Source: Galeopsis tetrahit | Taxonomy: Eukaryota > Streptophyta > Magnoliopsida > Lamiales > Lamiaceae | Reading direction: 5' to 3' | DNA: 64,000 nucleotides | Assembly: GCA_963675135.1 (NCBI GenBank) | Contig: OY776129.1 | Span: 71,889,348 to 71,953,347 of the forward strand | In this document: piece by piece, positions 47,835 to 59,959 of the stretch | Layout of the letters: every line of letters begins with the position of its first letter | Numbering within the stretch: the first letter of the stretch is position 1 | The notes under the pieces: model-generated | Databases searched by the model: none | What the model saw: the letters and a program-made list of their open reading frames with translations, nothing else | Told to the model about the DNA's origin: nothing | Program-made: the position numbers and the translations under genes

Positions 47835-50800
47835 ATGCCCTGGTTGAGAAATTTTATCCAGCTCTCCGCCTCATACACTAAACAATCGCCGCCGCCGCTG
47901 CGCAAACCGGCGGCAGTTTTCGGTCATGCTCCGCCGTCTCTGGCTCAATTATTGCGGCATTTCAGCACCGACTCTCAGATCAAGTCCCCGGGATTGGAGC
48001 CGACCAAGGGGGGCGAGAAGCCCAGAGTGGTGGTTTTAGGTACGGGCTGGGCCGGATGCAGGCTTATCAAGGAAATAGACACAAATACTTATGATATTGT
48101 GTGTATTTCCCCCAGAAATCACATGGTTTTCACCCCTCTCCTGGCTTCGACGTGCGTCGGTACGCTTGAGTTCCGGTCCGTTGCTGAGCCGATTGGGAGG
48201 ATCCAACCCGCAATTTCTCGGGAGCCTGGTTCGTTCTTCTTCCTCGCTAATTGTACAGGGGTCGATTTTCAGAATCATCAGGTATTCTGTTTTCCTCTGT
48301 TTGTTTTGATTTTGTGCGTGTTTAAATAGATTTACTGTCTATGGAGGTTTGATGAGCTTCGAATTAGTTCTAAATGCTTCATTGACTATGCCGCACTAGT
48401 TTTAGCTTTTAAGTAAAAGGATAAATGCTTTTGGAATCTGTTTTTAATGGAGTACCTTTTTGGTGATGTATATTTGTGTTAATGGAGACTTAATATATAA
48501 ATTTAAGGCTAATAATTTAATACAATGCATTTTGGAGAAAGCCACATCATGGGTAAGTCAAGATATTCTATGAATAAAAGAACCCCAAACTGAAAAGAAA
48601 ACATAAGTAGAACTTTGACTCAAGATAAAAAAATAATCGTAAGGCCAATGATGTGGAAAATGAGGCTAACCTTGAGACCAATGTGCAGACACACTGGAGT
48701 GGAATGAATGCATTATAGTGGAAGTGTGATAGCCAAATTGATTACAAAATCAGAGAAATGTGCTTAGAATGGTTTGAAAGTAGAGTCATTAACTCAAATT
48801 TAAAACATGTGCATTTCAACAAACTCTGACAAGATATGATCCATATGACTGAACACATTGTAGGATAAAGGCTTAGTTTTTTGTTGTTGCTAGTCTTAAG
48901 ATAACTTTAAGGCAAATATGTTGGGTTAGTCAGCCAGCCAAAGTTTTACTCTCCTTGTGCTTGTAAATTAGGTAACCTACATTTTCATTATGGCACGGAA
49001 CTTGATGTAGGTTCATTTGTTGTTTTAGTCTGCTACTGCCAAATGTCATGCCACACGTCATCAGTGCAAGTTAAACTCCGGTTACTATTAGATTTTTCTC
49101 TTATAGAGTTAATGTTACCTCATATAAGAAAAAGTAAAATTTCTTGCTAGATTCACTGCAAGACTGTCACTGAAGGGACTGCTACATTAGATCCATGGAA
49201 CTTCCAAGTTGCATATGATAAGCTAGTAATTGCTTCTGGAGCAGAGGCTTCGACATTCGGTATTAAGGGTGCAGTAAAACATGCGACATTTCTCCGTGAA
49301 GTTCATCATGCACAGGAGATTAGGAGGAAACTGTTGCTAAATTTGATGCTTTCCGATGTTCCTGGTATGCAAACTCATGTTACTGAAGTCATTATTATAT
49401 CATGCATTATCCCGATAGTAATATACTGTTGATCCATATACGTTCCCCAATAAATCTGATAAGGAAGGCACGTCATATGGGGTAGTGTCAATAGATTATT
49501 TATAGAAGTAAGATTAATAAAGGGTTCCAAACAGAATTAGCAATTAGAGTGGCTGAAGTTTGGAATCTAATTTAGCATAATTCATGGGTAGTAATTAGCA
49601 TATGTTATTTCTACCTTATGTGCTCTTTATAAAAACAGAGTTCCATAGGTTGGGAGGGGAGAAATGAATTACTCCAGATGTTAATTCTTGGGACAGGTTT
49701 ATATATCCTGTTTGGGGAAGCTTTTCCTTCCTGTACTTTATCTTTCAGTTTGTCTTATTCAATACAAATCTTCTTTCTGATTCTTTTCTCTAAGAAAATC
49801 TGTGAAACGATTTTCGTTTTGGAGAGTATCTTCTCCACCTTTTTTACAAAGAAAATTCTTGTATGGAACTAAGCTGAACTAAATGTATTTTTACATGTTT
49901 ACTCTTTTACCAAAAGTTCTTAGTCTGGTTGTTAAAACAGGAGTCACCGATGAAGAGAAACGCAGGCTCCTGCATTGTGTTGTTGTTGGAGGAGGTCCTA
50001 CAGGTGTTGAGTTCAGTGGTGAACTCAGTGACTTTATCAAGAAGGATGTTCATCAAAGATATGCCCATGTAAAAGATTATATTCATGTCACATTGGTAGA
50101 GGTTAGGCTGACGAAAGAGCTCTTGGATTTTCTGTCATTACACCTTCTGCATAGTTGGAGACCTGACTGTAATTGAATTTTTTCTCACCCTGCAGGCCAA
50201 TGAGATACTATCATCCTTTGATGACCGCCTCAGAACTTACGCAATTAAGCAATTGACAAAGGTGAGGTATTAGTGGTGATGATATATGTAGCTAGATTTT
50301 ATCACAACTAGGCTTAGACTCCCCTACTATGACTTTGTGTCACCTTTTAAGCATAATCTTCTTCATTTTCCTATTCTGCTCCGGACAAGCACTATTCTAG
50401 GGTTTGTCTTGGTATTTTTTTACAATCCTATTCTCTTTCACCAGTTTCAGAATATTACTCTATAGCGTTCAATTTAATATAGTTTCTGGATCTATTTGAT
50501 ATTTGATATATCAGTTTCTCAGTCAGGAGTCCGTCTTGTCCGTGGAATTGTGAAGGATGTACAAGCTGATAAAATAATTCTTAGTGATGATACCAATATT
50601 CCGTATGGTGTTTTAGTGTGGTCTACAGGGGTTGGTCCTTCAACATTTGTGAGTGCCCTGGAAATTCCTAAAGCACCTGGTGGAAGGTATATACACATCT
50701 GACACTAAATAATTTAGACATAATGCATCTTTAGTTCCCTAAAGTATCCACATTTATTTCAAAAGGTCCATAAAGTATTTTTATTTTTAAAAACACATAA

Positions 50801-51785
50801 AGTATTGAAAATATGATTTCATGAGTTTCCTTTTCAATATTCGGTCAAAGCTTTTTTTATTAATTTCTAACTCTAATAAAAACATAAATTTAATGAAAGA
50901 TGCCTTCACGGAATGTTAAAAATGGACCTTGCGAAATCATATTTCAATACTTTAGGGATCTTGCGAAATAAAAACTGATACTTCTTGTGCTTTAAAAAAA
51001 AAAACTTTAGGGATCTTTCGAAATGAAAGTTGATACTTTAGAGACCTTTAGATGCGTTATGCCAATAATTTATTTGCTTTGCATCCTCCCAACATGTTTG
51101 ACCATAAACTAACTTCTGTAGAATCTTTGATAGAGGGGGTGTTTGCAACTGCTTTTGGAGTGCAAACACCCCCAGAAACTTGTGCACTTAAATTGTGCGT
51201 GGGTGGCATTTTTGGAATCTTTGAACTATTTTTTTATTTGTATGAGGGGAATTTAGCTTGCGAGCAAGGACTAACACCTGGAACTTATACTTACCTGTCT
51301 TCAAGCAAACTATTTTCTTGTGATGCTATGTCTCTTAACATTTATTTTAATAAAATAATTGTATACCTTGAACAAATTGGGACAATAAGGGTCCATCTAT
51401 CTAACTTTCTTCTAACAATAATTACTAGAAAATTGGTCCATCTACATGTTGTCATCTTCTCAGAATTTTCAAAAAAACAATCTTCATGTTCTTGTCTATT
51501 GTGTGGTCCATCTTCAACTTTTATCTTGACTAGAGTTGATGGACTGCAGGATCGGGATAGATGAATGGCTACGAGTCCCTTCTGTGCCGGATGTATTTGC
51601 AATTGGTGACTGCAGTGGGTTTCTTGAAAGTACAGGCAAGCCTGTTCTTCCAGCCTTGGCCCAGGTACTGCTATTAGAAATCTGGTGTTTTAAGAAATCT
51701 AAGGAGTTTGAAACATCTAAGATTTATTCGTCAAAAGATCATCAACTTGGTCTTTCTGATTGTTGGCCTTTCAGTTTCCATGTTG

Positions 51786-51821
<36 letters not shown>

Positions 51822-53620
51822 AACAGATTTTTGGACATAAAAGTCAATGTTCCCTGAACATTTGAAATATATTTCATCCGTATAATTTTTAACTTTTTAG
51901 TGATTGATAACTCTTTATATCGTCCTAATTAAAAATGCTTCTTTCAGGTGGCAGAGCGGCAAGGAAAATACCTTGCGAATCTGTTGAACAATCTAGGCAA
52001 GGCTGGCGGTGGGCGTGCCAATGCTGCAAAAACATTGGACTTTGGAGACCAATTTGTCTATAAACATATGGGGAGCATGGCTACGGTAGGGAGGTTCAAG
52101 GCCCTTGTGGACCTGAGGAAGAGCAAGGTTATTTCTAATACCCTTTTAGGAATAACTACAAAGAAGATCCTGTGGTTTAGCCTAAATACAGAGAATAACT
52201 CAATAAATTTTGTTTTTCTTGCAAATACCCCCGTAGGGTGTGTGTGTGTGTGTTTATGGATTTCATTGGATATTGCTACAATCCCACATCGAATCCAAAA
52301 GCAATTGTGGATGGGTACATAAGTAGGGAGTCAATCCTCCACTCCCGAGCTAGCTTTTGGGTGGAGTTAGGGCTTCCGGGTTGAGTGCCTCTCTGGGGAG
52401 CCTTCGCAGCGACTCAGGCAGACCCACACAGCTTGGTTTCTGGTGCCGTGCGACCCTCTCCCCAGGTAGCCCTCTTTTGTACAACGTCCGGCAGGTTGGA
52501 GTGTTGGACCAAATTGTTAGGCACTCAAGTCGGAAGCCCTTCTTAAGTACCCATCCCATCCAGAATTGCTTGTGAATTCGATGTGGGATCGTAATAGATT
52601 CGAAATCCAGTATATAGATTTTATGAATAGGAAAAATATGTATTTAGATTTTGTATGCATTTGTTTGTAGATTTTGTAGGATTTGATAGGGCTGTAGAAT
52701 TTTGAAAGTGTTGGTGATAGTGAGATTATTATATTGTAAAATGTAGTGTAGAAATGATTGATATGTTGTAAAGTATATGAAAAAAGATTAGAAAGAGTGT
52801 TGAGTTGGGTAGGTAATAATAATTAAAAAGTGGATGATAGATGATTGTATTGACAATTGTGTTTGAAAAGGTAAAATAAGTGTATTTTATACGTATTATA
52901 GGGTTGAGTTTTATAGGATTTGAAATCCTATACCAAAATCGAGTTGGACAAATGAGAATTTGCATTTAAAATAAAATTTGTGGGGTGCCACGCCAGAAAC
53001 AGACTTAAGGGTATTGTTTGATTATGGATTGGAGTGGATTTCAAATCCAGTAGGTGGAGCTGATGAATATTAAAAGGTTTATTTGGATTTGTATATGTTT
53101 GAGAGTGTATATTTTATAGGATTTATTGGAAATTGTTTGTAAAGTAGTGGAGAGAGTGTGCAAAGTAAAGAGGAGAGAGATTGTTGAGTTGGGTAGATAA
53201 TAATGATTACAAAATGGGAGATAGATGATTGATTGTGTAATGAAAATTTTGTTTGTAAAAAGTAAATTAGGTGTATTATTTATAGGGTACGAAGATATTG
53301 ATTTGAAATAAAAACACCACTTGAAAGTATTACAACCACAAAAAAGCCCATTGAAGTTTGTATTGGTGAAACTGTAAGGAAACAGACTTTGGTGAATTTT
53401 CCTTTATATAAAATTCCTTTAGTCGATAGAATATAGACGAGGCTGAATCATTAGTCTTTATCAACAGGAAGGAAAAGGTGTATCAATGGCAGGATTCACA
53501 AGCTGGTTTATTTGGCGCTCTGCATATCTAACTCGTGTCATAAGCTGGCGGAACAGATTTTACGTAGCAATCAATTGGTTGACCACTTTTGTGTTTGGTC
53601 GTGATATTAGTCGCATATAA
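47835..53620 (+). CDS. NDA: Internal alternative NAD(P)H-ubiquinone oxidoreductase A (NDA type), 499 aa
   Basis: Eight coding exons: 47835-48281, 49151-49364, 49941-50101, 50196-50261, 50523-50686, 51550-51664, 51948-52127 and 53468-53620. Borders are GT-AG and all phases close. An Arg/Ser-rich presequence (about 1-50, RHFSTDSQ) points to mitochondria. The FAD site is VVVLGTGWAGC at about 65-75. The NAD(P)H site is VVVGGGPTGVEFSGE at 234-248, ending in an acidic residue (VTLVEA) as for NADH. The second FAD motif is VFAIGDCSGF. No EF-hand insert is present, which excludes the NDB class. The enzyme passes electrons from matrix NADH to ubiquinone without pumping protons, bypassing complex I. The last residues SRI resemble a PTS1 signal; Arabidopsis NDA proteins are reported to be dual-targeted to peroxisomes. 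NDA1 versus NDA2 cannot be decided. Confidence 0.95.
50717..51063. mobile_element. Mutator-type MITE in NDA intron
   Basis: A perfect 9-base duplication AATAATTTA (50708-50716 and 51064-51072) flanks ends GACATAATGCATCTTTAG and, in inverse, GGCATAACGCATCTAAAGG. The inverted match continues through CTAAAGTATC. The right half contains a partly repeated CTTTAGGGATCTT(G/T)CGAAAT motif. Confidence 0.85.
51786..51821. repeat. (TA)n(TG)n compound microsatellite
   Basis: About nine AT units followed by about nine GT units, in the NDA intron before exon 7. A short (GT)n also occurs at 52239-52252. Confidence 0.95.
52275..52600. repeat. Inverted-repeat element in last NDA intron
   Basis: The left arm has ATCCCACATCGAATCCAAAA, GCAATTGTGGATGGGTAC and, later, GGGCTTCCGGGTTGAGTGCC. 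The right arm, in inverse, has ATCCCACATCGAATTCACAA, GCAATTCTGGATGGGATGGG and GGGCTTCCGACTTGAGTGCC. The arms are imperfect. The GC-rich centre has no family I can name. The CCCACATCGAA motif recalls ends of short LTR/TRIM elements, but I see no direct LTRs. Confidence 0.55.
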
Positions 53621-55371
53621 ACATGGTTGACCACAAGGTATCACTGTTGCTTCCACAATGTTGTGTTTCTATCTAGTTCAGATTCTGAATAAGAGCCGGG
53701 GGCGATTTTCCACTCGTATATGAAAGTTTTCTTTGTATATAACTGTGAACATACAACAGCCTTGGATACAATACAATGTTTTTAAGTCTATTCCAGATAT
53801 TTTCTTGTGCGTATCACCACTTTCTTTGCAGGAGACGATTGTTTGCATATGTGTGCCCAATGATGACTTGAGTAAGCATGTTATGGAGATTACAACGTCG
53901 TGTTTTAAATGGAGCACTCAGAGGTAATCAAATACTGACCTCTCAACTCCATGTTTTTTGAATCTAAGTTATTTTTTTTAAACAGTAACACGTTGTATTT
54001 ACAACAGTGAACGTGAATTTGGGTTCACACAAGTGTTTCCCTGTATTCACTAATCATGATGAAATATTATTATGTTAAATAAAGAGAGCAAGGAATTAGA
54101 AATAAAATGTTACTATAAATAATGTATGAAAGAGTTTGGAATAAGAATTGCTCTAAAAAATTTACTTACATTATTTTTTTTTTCTAAGAGTGTCTTTTGT
54201 GAGACGTCTCATATATTAGTTGGAGTTGTACTTTAGTTTTTGCACCTCACTTTGTTTCGATACATAGTTCGGATATAGTCATTAGTCCACGGATCATATA
54301 ATATATGTGATGAGAACTACATGAGATCAGTTCATACATGTTTTTTTTCGTACAACAATATTATTCAAACTTTTGGCATCTACTAATTTTATCCCTAAAA
54401 AGGTAAAAAAAAAAAAAACACGAGCACTATAAAAAATGAGAATTACATATGTTTATTTTAAAAAATTAATTACAAAATAACTCTCGAGTATCCTATTTTT
54501 AATAAATAAATTTCTGATTAAGGTTAGAACAAGAATAATTTTGCATCATATCTAAGAGTTCATTAAAAAGCAATGTAATTCGATTATTATCAAACGGAAT
54601 AAATTTTAATGAAGCAAGGAAATGGAGATATTAACAATCGATCACGTAACAGTTGTGTTTGATTCAATCAATTTATAATTACGTCATGCGTAACACTGAA
54701 GAAGGCGTCACCAAGGCAAAATCTGGAAAAGCTGACGTCTATATAGAGACCCATTCAAAAACATAACCAGCTGGCTCTTCCAACATCGTTTGTGTCACAA
54801 AATTTTATTTTATTCTTTATTTGATTTTGTATTTTAATTTAACCATTACTAATTATTATATTACGCATTATTTTTAAAATACATACAAATAACACTTCGA
54901 TATAATATAGGGTTGTCCAATATTTTTTAAAACTAAAAAATAATTTGAAGACTATGACTATATATTGTATAATAAATTATAGGGAAATAAGAGTGTTTGT
55001 CATCTAAACACCACCGTTTTTTCTTTATTCTTTTTCAATAAACTGTACCATAATCCCATCTAAACGCATGGTCATGCGATGAGGTCGCATTATGTTAATT
55101 TTTATGGTTGGATGTGTGACATTTCTATGTAAAAGTTGGTGAAATTTTGGGAAATTTGGGTTTTAAAAAAAAAGAAGAAAAAACTTGCCTAAATGGTTTG
55201 ATTTATTGGATTTAAAACGGACCTGTACAAGAATTAAACGAAAACTAGCACATGTACTTGTAACAAGAAATTAAATTACTAGCATATATGTTCCAATACG
55301 CAATAGATTTTTAGGTCCATCTCGATGGAACATGATCCTAAAACTATGTCGTTAAGGGTTTCGTTTACGCT
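53621..55371. other. 3' flank of NDA and orphan promoter-like site
   Basis: The first few hundred bases are probably NDA 3'UTR. No gene is supported. At 54733-54747, TGACGTC runs directly into TATATAGA. Further TGACG motifs on the other strand lie at 54681-54686 and 54704-54710. No coding sequence follows on the plus strand. Confidence 0.4.
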
Positions 55372-56777
55372 CACTACAAGAAAATAATTAATTGGCTAGG
55401 GAATATTTTGTAGGTAATAATTCCAATTTTGTAGGCATTTATATTTACCTACGGAATACCAACGAAAACCATTTGTATGGAATTCGCTCGTAAGTAATTC
55501 GGTTGCCCACGAAAATTTAATCCGTAGGCAATTACCTACCACATTTTCGTAGCAAATCCATAACATTTCGATAGGTAATATGATTACCATAATAAATGAA
55601 ATTCCGTAGGTAAATATCAACTACGAAACATTTCATTGGTAATTCCGTAGTTAAATTTGACAACAAACATTTCGGTGGAAAATTTTTTAATATATATTTT
55701 TTAAATTTTTTATTAATAAATTATTTTTTTAGCCTTTTCCTACAAAATAAATTCATTCAAAAACTACAAAATAAATTCATTCAAAATTGGACCAGTCGGT
55801 TCAACCGGTCCAACCATGAATCGATCATAAAATCGATTCAAAAACTGTTAAAATATATAAACATTTTAAAAATACAAATTTAGGTGCACATTAGGCCCCT
55901 TTTATAATGTTTTTCTCTCATCTTTCTTGTACTCCTTATTCGATGTGGGACAAAAAATTTATGTTTGTTGGTTACTAACTTATTAATACTACTACTTTTA
56001 TATTGTTTTTTCTCTTATGTTTTTTCTACTCTTTCGATGTGGGACATAATAAAGTTCATATGTTTATTTGTTATAACACTATTGCTTTTCTAAGTTCCTA
56101 GCTAATTTTGTAGGTAATACAATTAGATAATTTATACATATAAATAGCTAGGAAAATTTTCGTAGGTAAATAAATTAACAAATCACCTACAATTATTTTG
56201 CCTACAAATTATTTTGTAGGTAAATCAATATTTTCTAAGTTCCTAGGTAATTTTGTAGGTAATACAATTAGATAATTTATACATATAAATAGCTAGAAAA
56301 AATTTTGTAGGTAAATAAATAAACAAATCACCTACAATCATTTTGGTAGGGAAATGTTATTTTGCCTACGGATTATTTTGTAGGTAAATCATTATTTTTT
56401 AAGTTCCTAGCTAATTTTGTAGGTAATACAATTAGATAATTTATACATATAAATAGCTAGGAAATTTTTGGTAGGCAAATAAATAAACAAATCACCTACA
56501 ATCATTTTTGTAGGGAAATGCTATTTTGCCTACGGATTATTTTGTAGGTAAATCAATATTTTTTAAGTTCCTAGCTAATTTTGTAGGTAATACAATTAAA
56601 TAATTTATACATATAAATAGTTAGGAAAGTTTTCGTTGGTAAATAAAAAAAAACCACCTACAACCGTTTCGGTAGGAAAATGCGATTTTACCTACGGATT
56701 ATTTTGTAGGTAAATCACCATCAGATTTTTCCTTGGTAATTTCGTGGGTGAAAATGTGTAAACAATTTCTTGTAGTA
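55372..56777. mobile_element. Non-autonomous CACTA (En/Spm) element, 1.4 kb
   Basis: The left end is CACTACAAGAAAATAATT and the right end ATTTCTTGTAGTA (one base off CACTA in inverse). GCT is duplicated at 55369-55371 and 56778-56780, the 3-base target of this superfamily. Many short TTTTGTAGGTAA / TTACCTACAAA motifs occupy both ends in both directions. The right half has four tandem units of about 145-165 bases, each with AAGTTCCTAG(C/G)TAATTTTG. There is no transposase frame. Confidence 0.88.
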
Positions 56778-57146
56778 GCTAGACTGCAGAACACTGTCCA
56801 ATATTCATTTGTACGTTTTCATGTTGTTAGTTGAGTTGAAATAAAACGTACAAGCAAATGAGTAATTAAGAAGGTGAAATAAATGGCGGAAGTTATAGAA
56901 ATTAAAAGTAATAATTACTTGTCTAGAATTAATTGATTTAATAATAATACATACTCAAAATTAATATGACATGCATGATCATCAACAACTTCAAACTACA
57001 CCCAGAAAGCACATGGATTGAGACTGATAACAGGAACAAAAAAAAAAAAAAAAAGGAACAAACACAATAATCATGATTTATTACAAACAATTATATATAT
57101 ATATAAAAATCAAAGGTTTAATTAATTAATAAATAAAGTTGTTCAA

Positions 57147-57776
57147 TTAAACATCAGTATTACAATCCATAATAAGCTGATACTTAATCGGTGATCCAAC
57201 AATATTATTATTATTATTATTGTTACTACCAAAATTAATATAAGCAGGGCAATTGACATCAAGATGATACGTCCCTGTAATAAACGTGCCCACTTTCCAC
57301 CGGATTCTGCCGTCAACTCTGATGTTGACCAGCACCGTCCCCGTCATCTGGTCCTGGTTCAGGGACACCGCCAGATACGGCGCCACCGGCACGGCGGCTC
57401 CGTACAGAAACGGGGACCACACGGTAATGTCCTTGTGGCCTTGGTACGAGGTGGGGAGGCGCATGGGGAGCGTGACTTGCTGGCTGTGGTAGGCGGCGTA
57501 GACGTCGATTTTGTCGTAGTAAATGCCGATGCGTTCGTTGGGGTTGCGGGCGGAGAGGGTGATCTGGAGGGTGGTGGTGAGGAGGTTGGGGGCGGAGAGG
57601 TTGAAGGCGTAGACGGTGGCGTCTTGGAGGACGAAATGTGGTTTAGTAGGGCGGAGAATGAGCCAAACTAGGAGGATTATAAAGAGGACGAGGATGATGA
57701 AGATGAGGAGGGCGGCGACGAGGCGACGGTAGAGGTTTTTATGGTCGTCGTCGTGGCCGCACTCCTTGTCCGACAT
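57147..57776 (-). CDS. NDR1/HIN1-like (NHL) LEA_2 membrane protein, 209 aa
   Basis: A single-exon gene. A short acidic cytosolic N-terminus (MSDKECGHDDDHKNLYRRL) is followed by one membrane segment at about 20-42 (VAALLIFIILVLFIILLVWL). The LEA_2 core has LRPTKPHF, LSARNPNERIGIYYD with the conserved NPN motif, and a C-terminal VDGRIRWKVG and HLDVNCPAYI. The size and YYD motif fit NHL1/NHL12-like members. Plant NHL proteins sit in the plasma membrane and include defence- and stress-linked members such as NDR1; the role here is inferred from family. A run of asparagines (about 184-190) is encoded by an ATT/AAT simple repeat. The C-terminal Cys (DCNTDV) is notable, but I see no clear GPI signal. 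Frames on the opposite strand are shadows of its GC-rich codons. Confidence 0.93.
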   Translation of the reverse strand: MSDKECGHDDDHKNLYRRLVAALLIFIILVLFIILLVWLILRPTKPHFVLQDATVYAFNLSAPNLLTTTLQITLSARNPNERIGIYYDKIDVYAAYHSQQVTLPMRLPTSYQGHKDITVWSPFLYGAAVPVAPYLAVSLNQDQMTGTVLVNIRVDGRIRWKVGTFITGTYHLDVNCPAYINFGSNNNNNNNIVGSPIKYQLIMDCNTDV

Positions 57777-57952
57777 GTTGAGAAGTAGTAGTTGTATTTA
57801 GTGAGGGGTTTGTAACTGAATTATAATAGTTGGGGATGGGAGAATTGTGCATATGAGGACATTTTTATATTTGCAAAACTTGAATTGAATGAGAGCTTAT
57901 TAAGTTTTATTGAAATATGTATCAAATTGGATTTGGATTAGGTAATATATGT

Positions 57953-57999
57953 CACCGTCCAATGCAACGCTATATATAAAGTTAATTCATTGGACGGTG
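57953..57999 (-). promoter_or_regulatory. CCAAT-containing dyad around a TATA box, upstream of NHL gene
   Basis: CACCGTCCAATG (57953-57964) and CATTGGACGGTG (57988-57999) are perfect 12-base inverse copies. Between them is TATATATAAAG (57970-57980), a TATA box on either strand. The centre is about 200 bases before the NHL start codon at 57776. Each arm carries a CCAAT box. Confidence 0.5.
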
Positions 58000-58437
58000 T
58001 TAAAAGGCTCAATTCAATTTAATGCTCGTAAGAGGGTATATTTGATTTCGGATTTATAGACTTCCAAATTTTAGATTTCTAAATTATGGGATGGATCTCA
58101 TTTTTTATACTCCGCATTATATTTTTCTTCTCTCACAAACATAGATTAATTACTGAATTTTAATATTAATTAATTTATGTATAAAAAAAATAGACTCGAG
58201 GGTATTGTGAGGTTCACTTATAAATAATGTGAATAACAATTTAAGTAAATAATTGATGTTTGAAGGATATAAATAAAGTGGTGTAAATAATATTATTTTA
58301 GAAAAGTAAATATGAATAATGAAATTGAACAACAGAAAAAGTGTAATAAAATTGGATTGAGAGAGTATATCATAAATTCTAATTTTCGTAATTGCTCCTA
58401 TTTATTGTATTTTTTTTCCCTTTCAAATTGGTATTTA

Positions 58438-58766
58438 GGCCATCTCCAACAATGCGCCATCCTAGCGTATTCCGCCAAAAATCTTCTCCAGCAAGACGCC
58501 ATCTCCAACGCTATTTTAGCGGAATTGAGGTTTGGGGGGTTTTGAACGTCAGATTTGGCGTAGAAGTTTCCCACGCTATATTTTCTTTTTTCCTTATTTT
58601 TTTATTTTACTTGCATAAGTTAATAAATAATTCATTATTAAGGGATCAAAATGGAATATTCCATTTTAGTGTAAAAAGTAGTGCAGACTGCTGGAGAATA
58701 ATGCTGACTCTAGAATAGAGTATACTGTATTTTAGAGTAGAGTAGAGGTAACTGCTGGGGATGGCC
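58438..58766. mobile_element. Tourist-like MITE (GGCCATCTCCAAC family)
   Basis: GGCCATCTCCAACAATGCG on the left and CTGCTGGGGATGGCC on the right are inverse, with TTA on both sides (58435-58437 and 58767-58769). Inner arms also match loosely. Confidence 0.8.
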
Positions 58767-59134
58767 TTAGGTACTACTAATTGTCGTGAGTAAAAAGCAA
58801 GTATAAAGGCAAAATGAAATAACCAAAAAATAAATAAAAATTAATGTTCTAACTAATACTATAATTTACGTTTTTAATTTGCATAAAAATAACTAAATAT
58901 ATATTTTTATGGGATGGACTATGGAGGAATACGATTCATGGATTTCTCAAGCCCTAATCTAAGCATGACAAAAATATCAATGTGGAGCTTAATGTCATTA
59001 TTATGTGACCGTCTCACACAAATCTTCTCTTAACAATAAGAGTATGTATGATTTGAAATTTAAAACTCCGTTCAACATTGAAATTTTATAATTCATTTTT
59101 TAAAATTCACTCATACAATTACCTACGGGTTGCA

Positions 59135-59358
59135 CTCTTGTGTACCAATTACATACATGTAACTTGTTTCTATTTAATATTTGAATTAATATTATACAAT
59201 ATGTAAACTAATACTATACTGTATTTGAACTAATACCGTACTGTATTTGAACTAATATTATACAGTATTTGTCATAATTCATGAGTAATATTCATCAATT
59301 TAGAAAATTGTATTAAATAGGAACAAGTTACATGTATGTAACTGGTACACACAAGTAT
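59135..59358. mobile_element. MITE with about 45-bp inverted ends and internal tandem repeat
   Basis: CTTGTGTACCAATTACATAC through TTTCTATTTAATA on the left is mirrored by TATTAAATAGGAACAAGTTA through GGTACACACAAG on the right. The interior repeats TACTGTATTTGAACTAATA about three times. Similar ATGAACTAATACTGTT text occurs in the intron at 1780-1890. Confidence 0.7.
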
Positions 59359-59860
59359 TTGCCCATTACCTATAATTCCAAAAAATACTAAGGAGTAGTA
59401 ATATTTTATTTAACACAAAAAGATCATCTTTCTAGATGAACATAACTATAAAATTTTCTTTATTCATCTACATAAATGAAGTATAAATTGAGGAGGTTAG
59501 AACACAAAAAATTTAGATTTATTTATCCAAATATTTGTGGGACATTGTTGGTGAGGTTAGGTTATTTAGGCCAGTGTGTGTGGGCTTGGAGAATTTATTT
59601 CGGCCGATGCTGCCCTCTTTTACCATTATTCGTTTTAATTTTTCAGCCTTCAGTTTGTGCTTTACAATTTTCTTCCTTCTTTGGATCAAATAATTAAATT
59701 CTCAAGTAAAAAATGTTGATATATTTAACGTTATAATACTTTTCGAGACAAGTTGGTGAGTCAATTTTAGTGAAATCGAATTCTTGAATGTAGTTGGTAA
59801 AAAAGAAAAAAGGCTGGTCACAACTCACAATCGCAAGCAATAATGTTTGCACAAAGAAAT

Positions 59861-59957
59861 GAGTTAATTGCATAAAAAAATTACGTAATTGTCAAATTTA
59901 AAAAGACATGTTGTAATTGATAACCTCACAACATTGTGTATTTTTATGCAATTATTA
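59861..59957. mobile_element. Deleted GGTTAATTGC-family remnant, copy 3
   Basis: GAGTTAATTGCATAAAAAAA and the inverse TTTTTATGCAATTATTAG bound only 97 bases, with AGACATGTTGTAATTGATAA inside as in the fuller copies. It looks like an internal deletion derivative. Confidence 0.55.
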
Positions 59958-59959
59958 GG

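Noticed and set aside
57264..57671. 135-codon plus-strand frame opposite the NHL gene
   Set aside because: It is a shadow frame of GC-rich codons in the minus-strand LEA_2 gene, and so are similar frames at 62352-62588 and 62573-62830.
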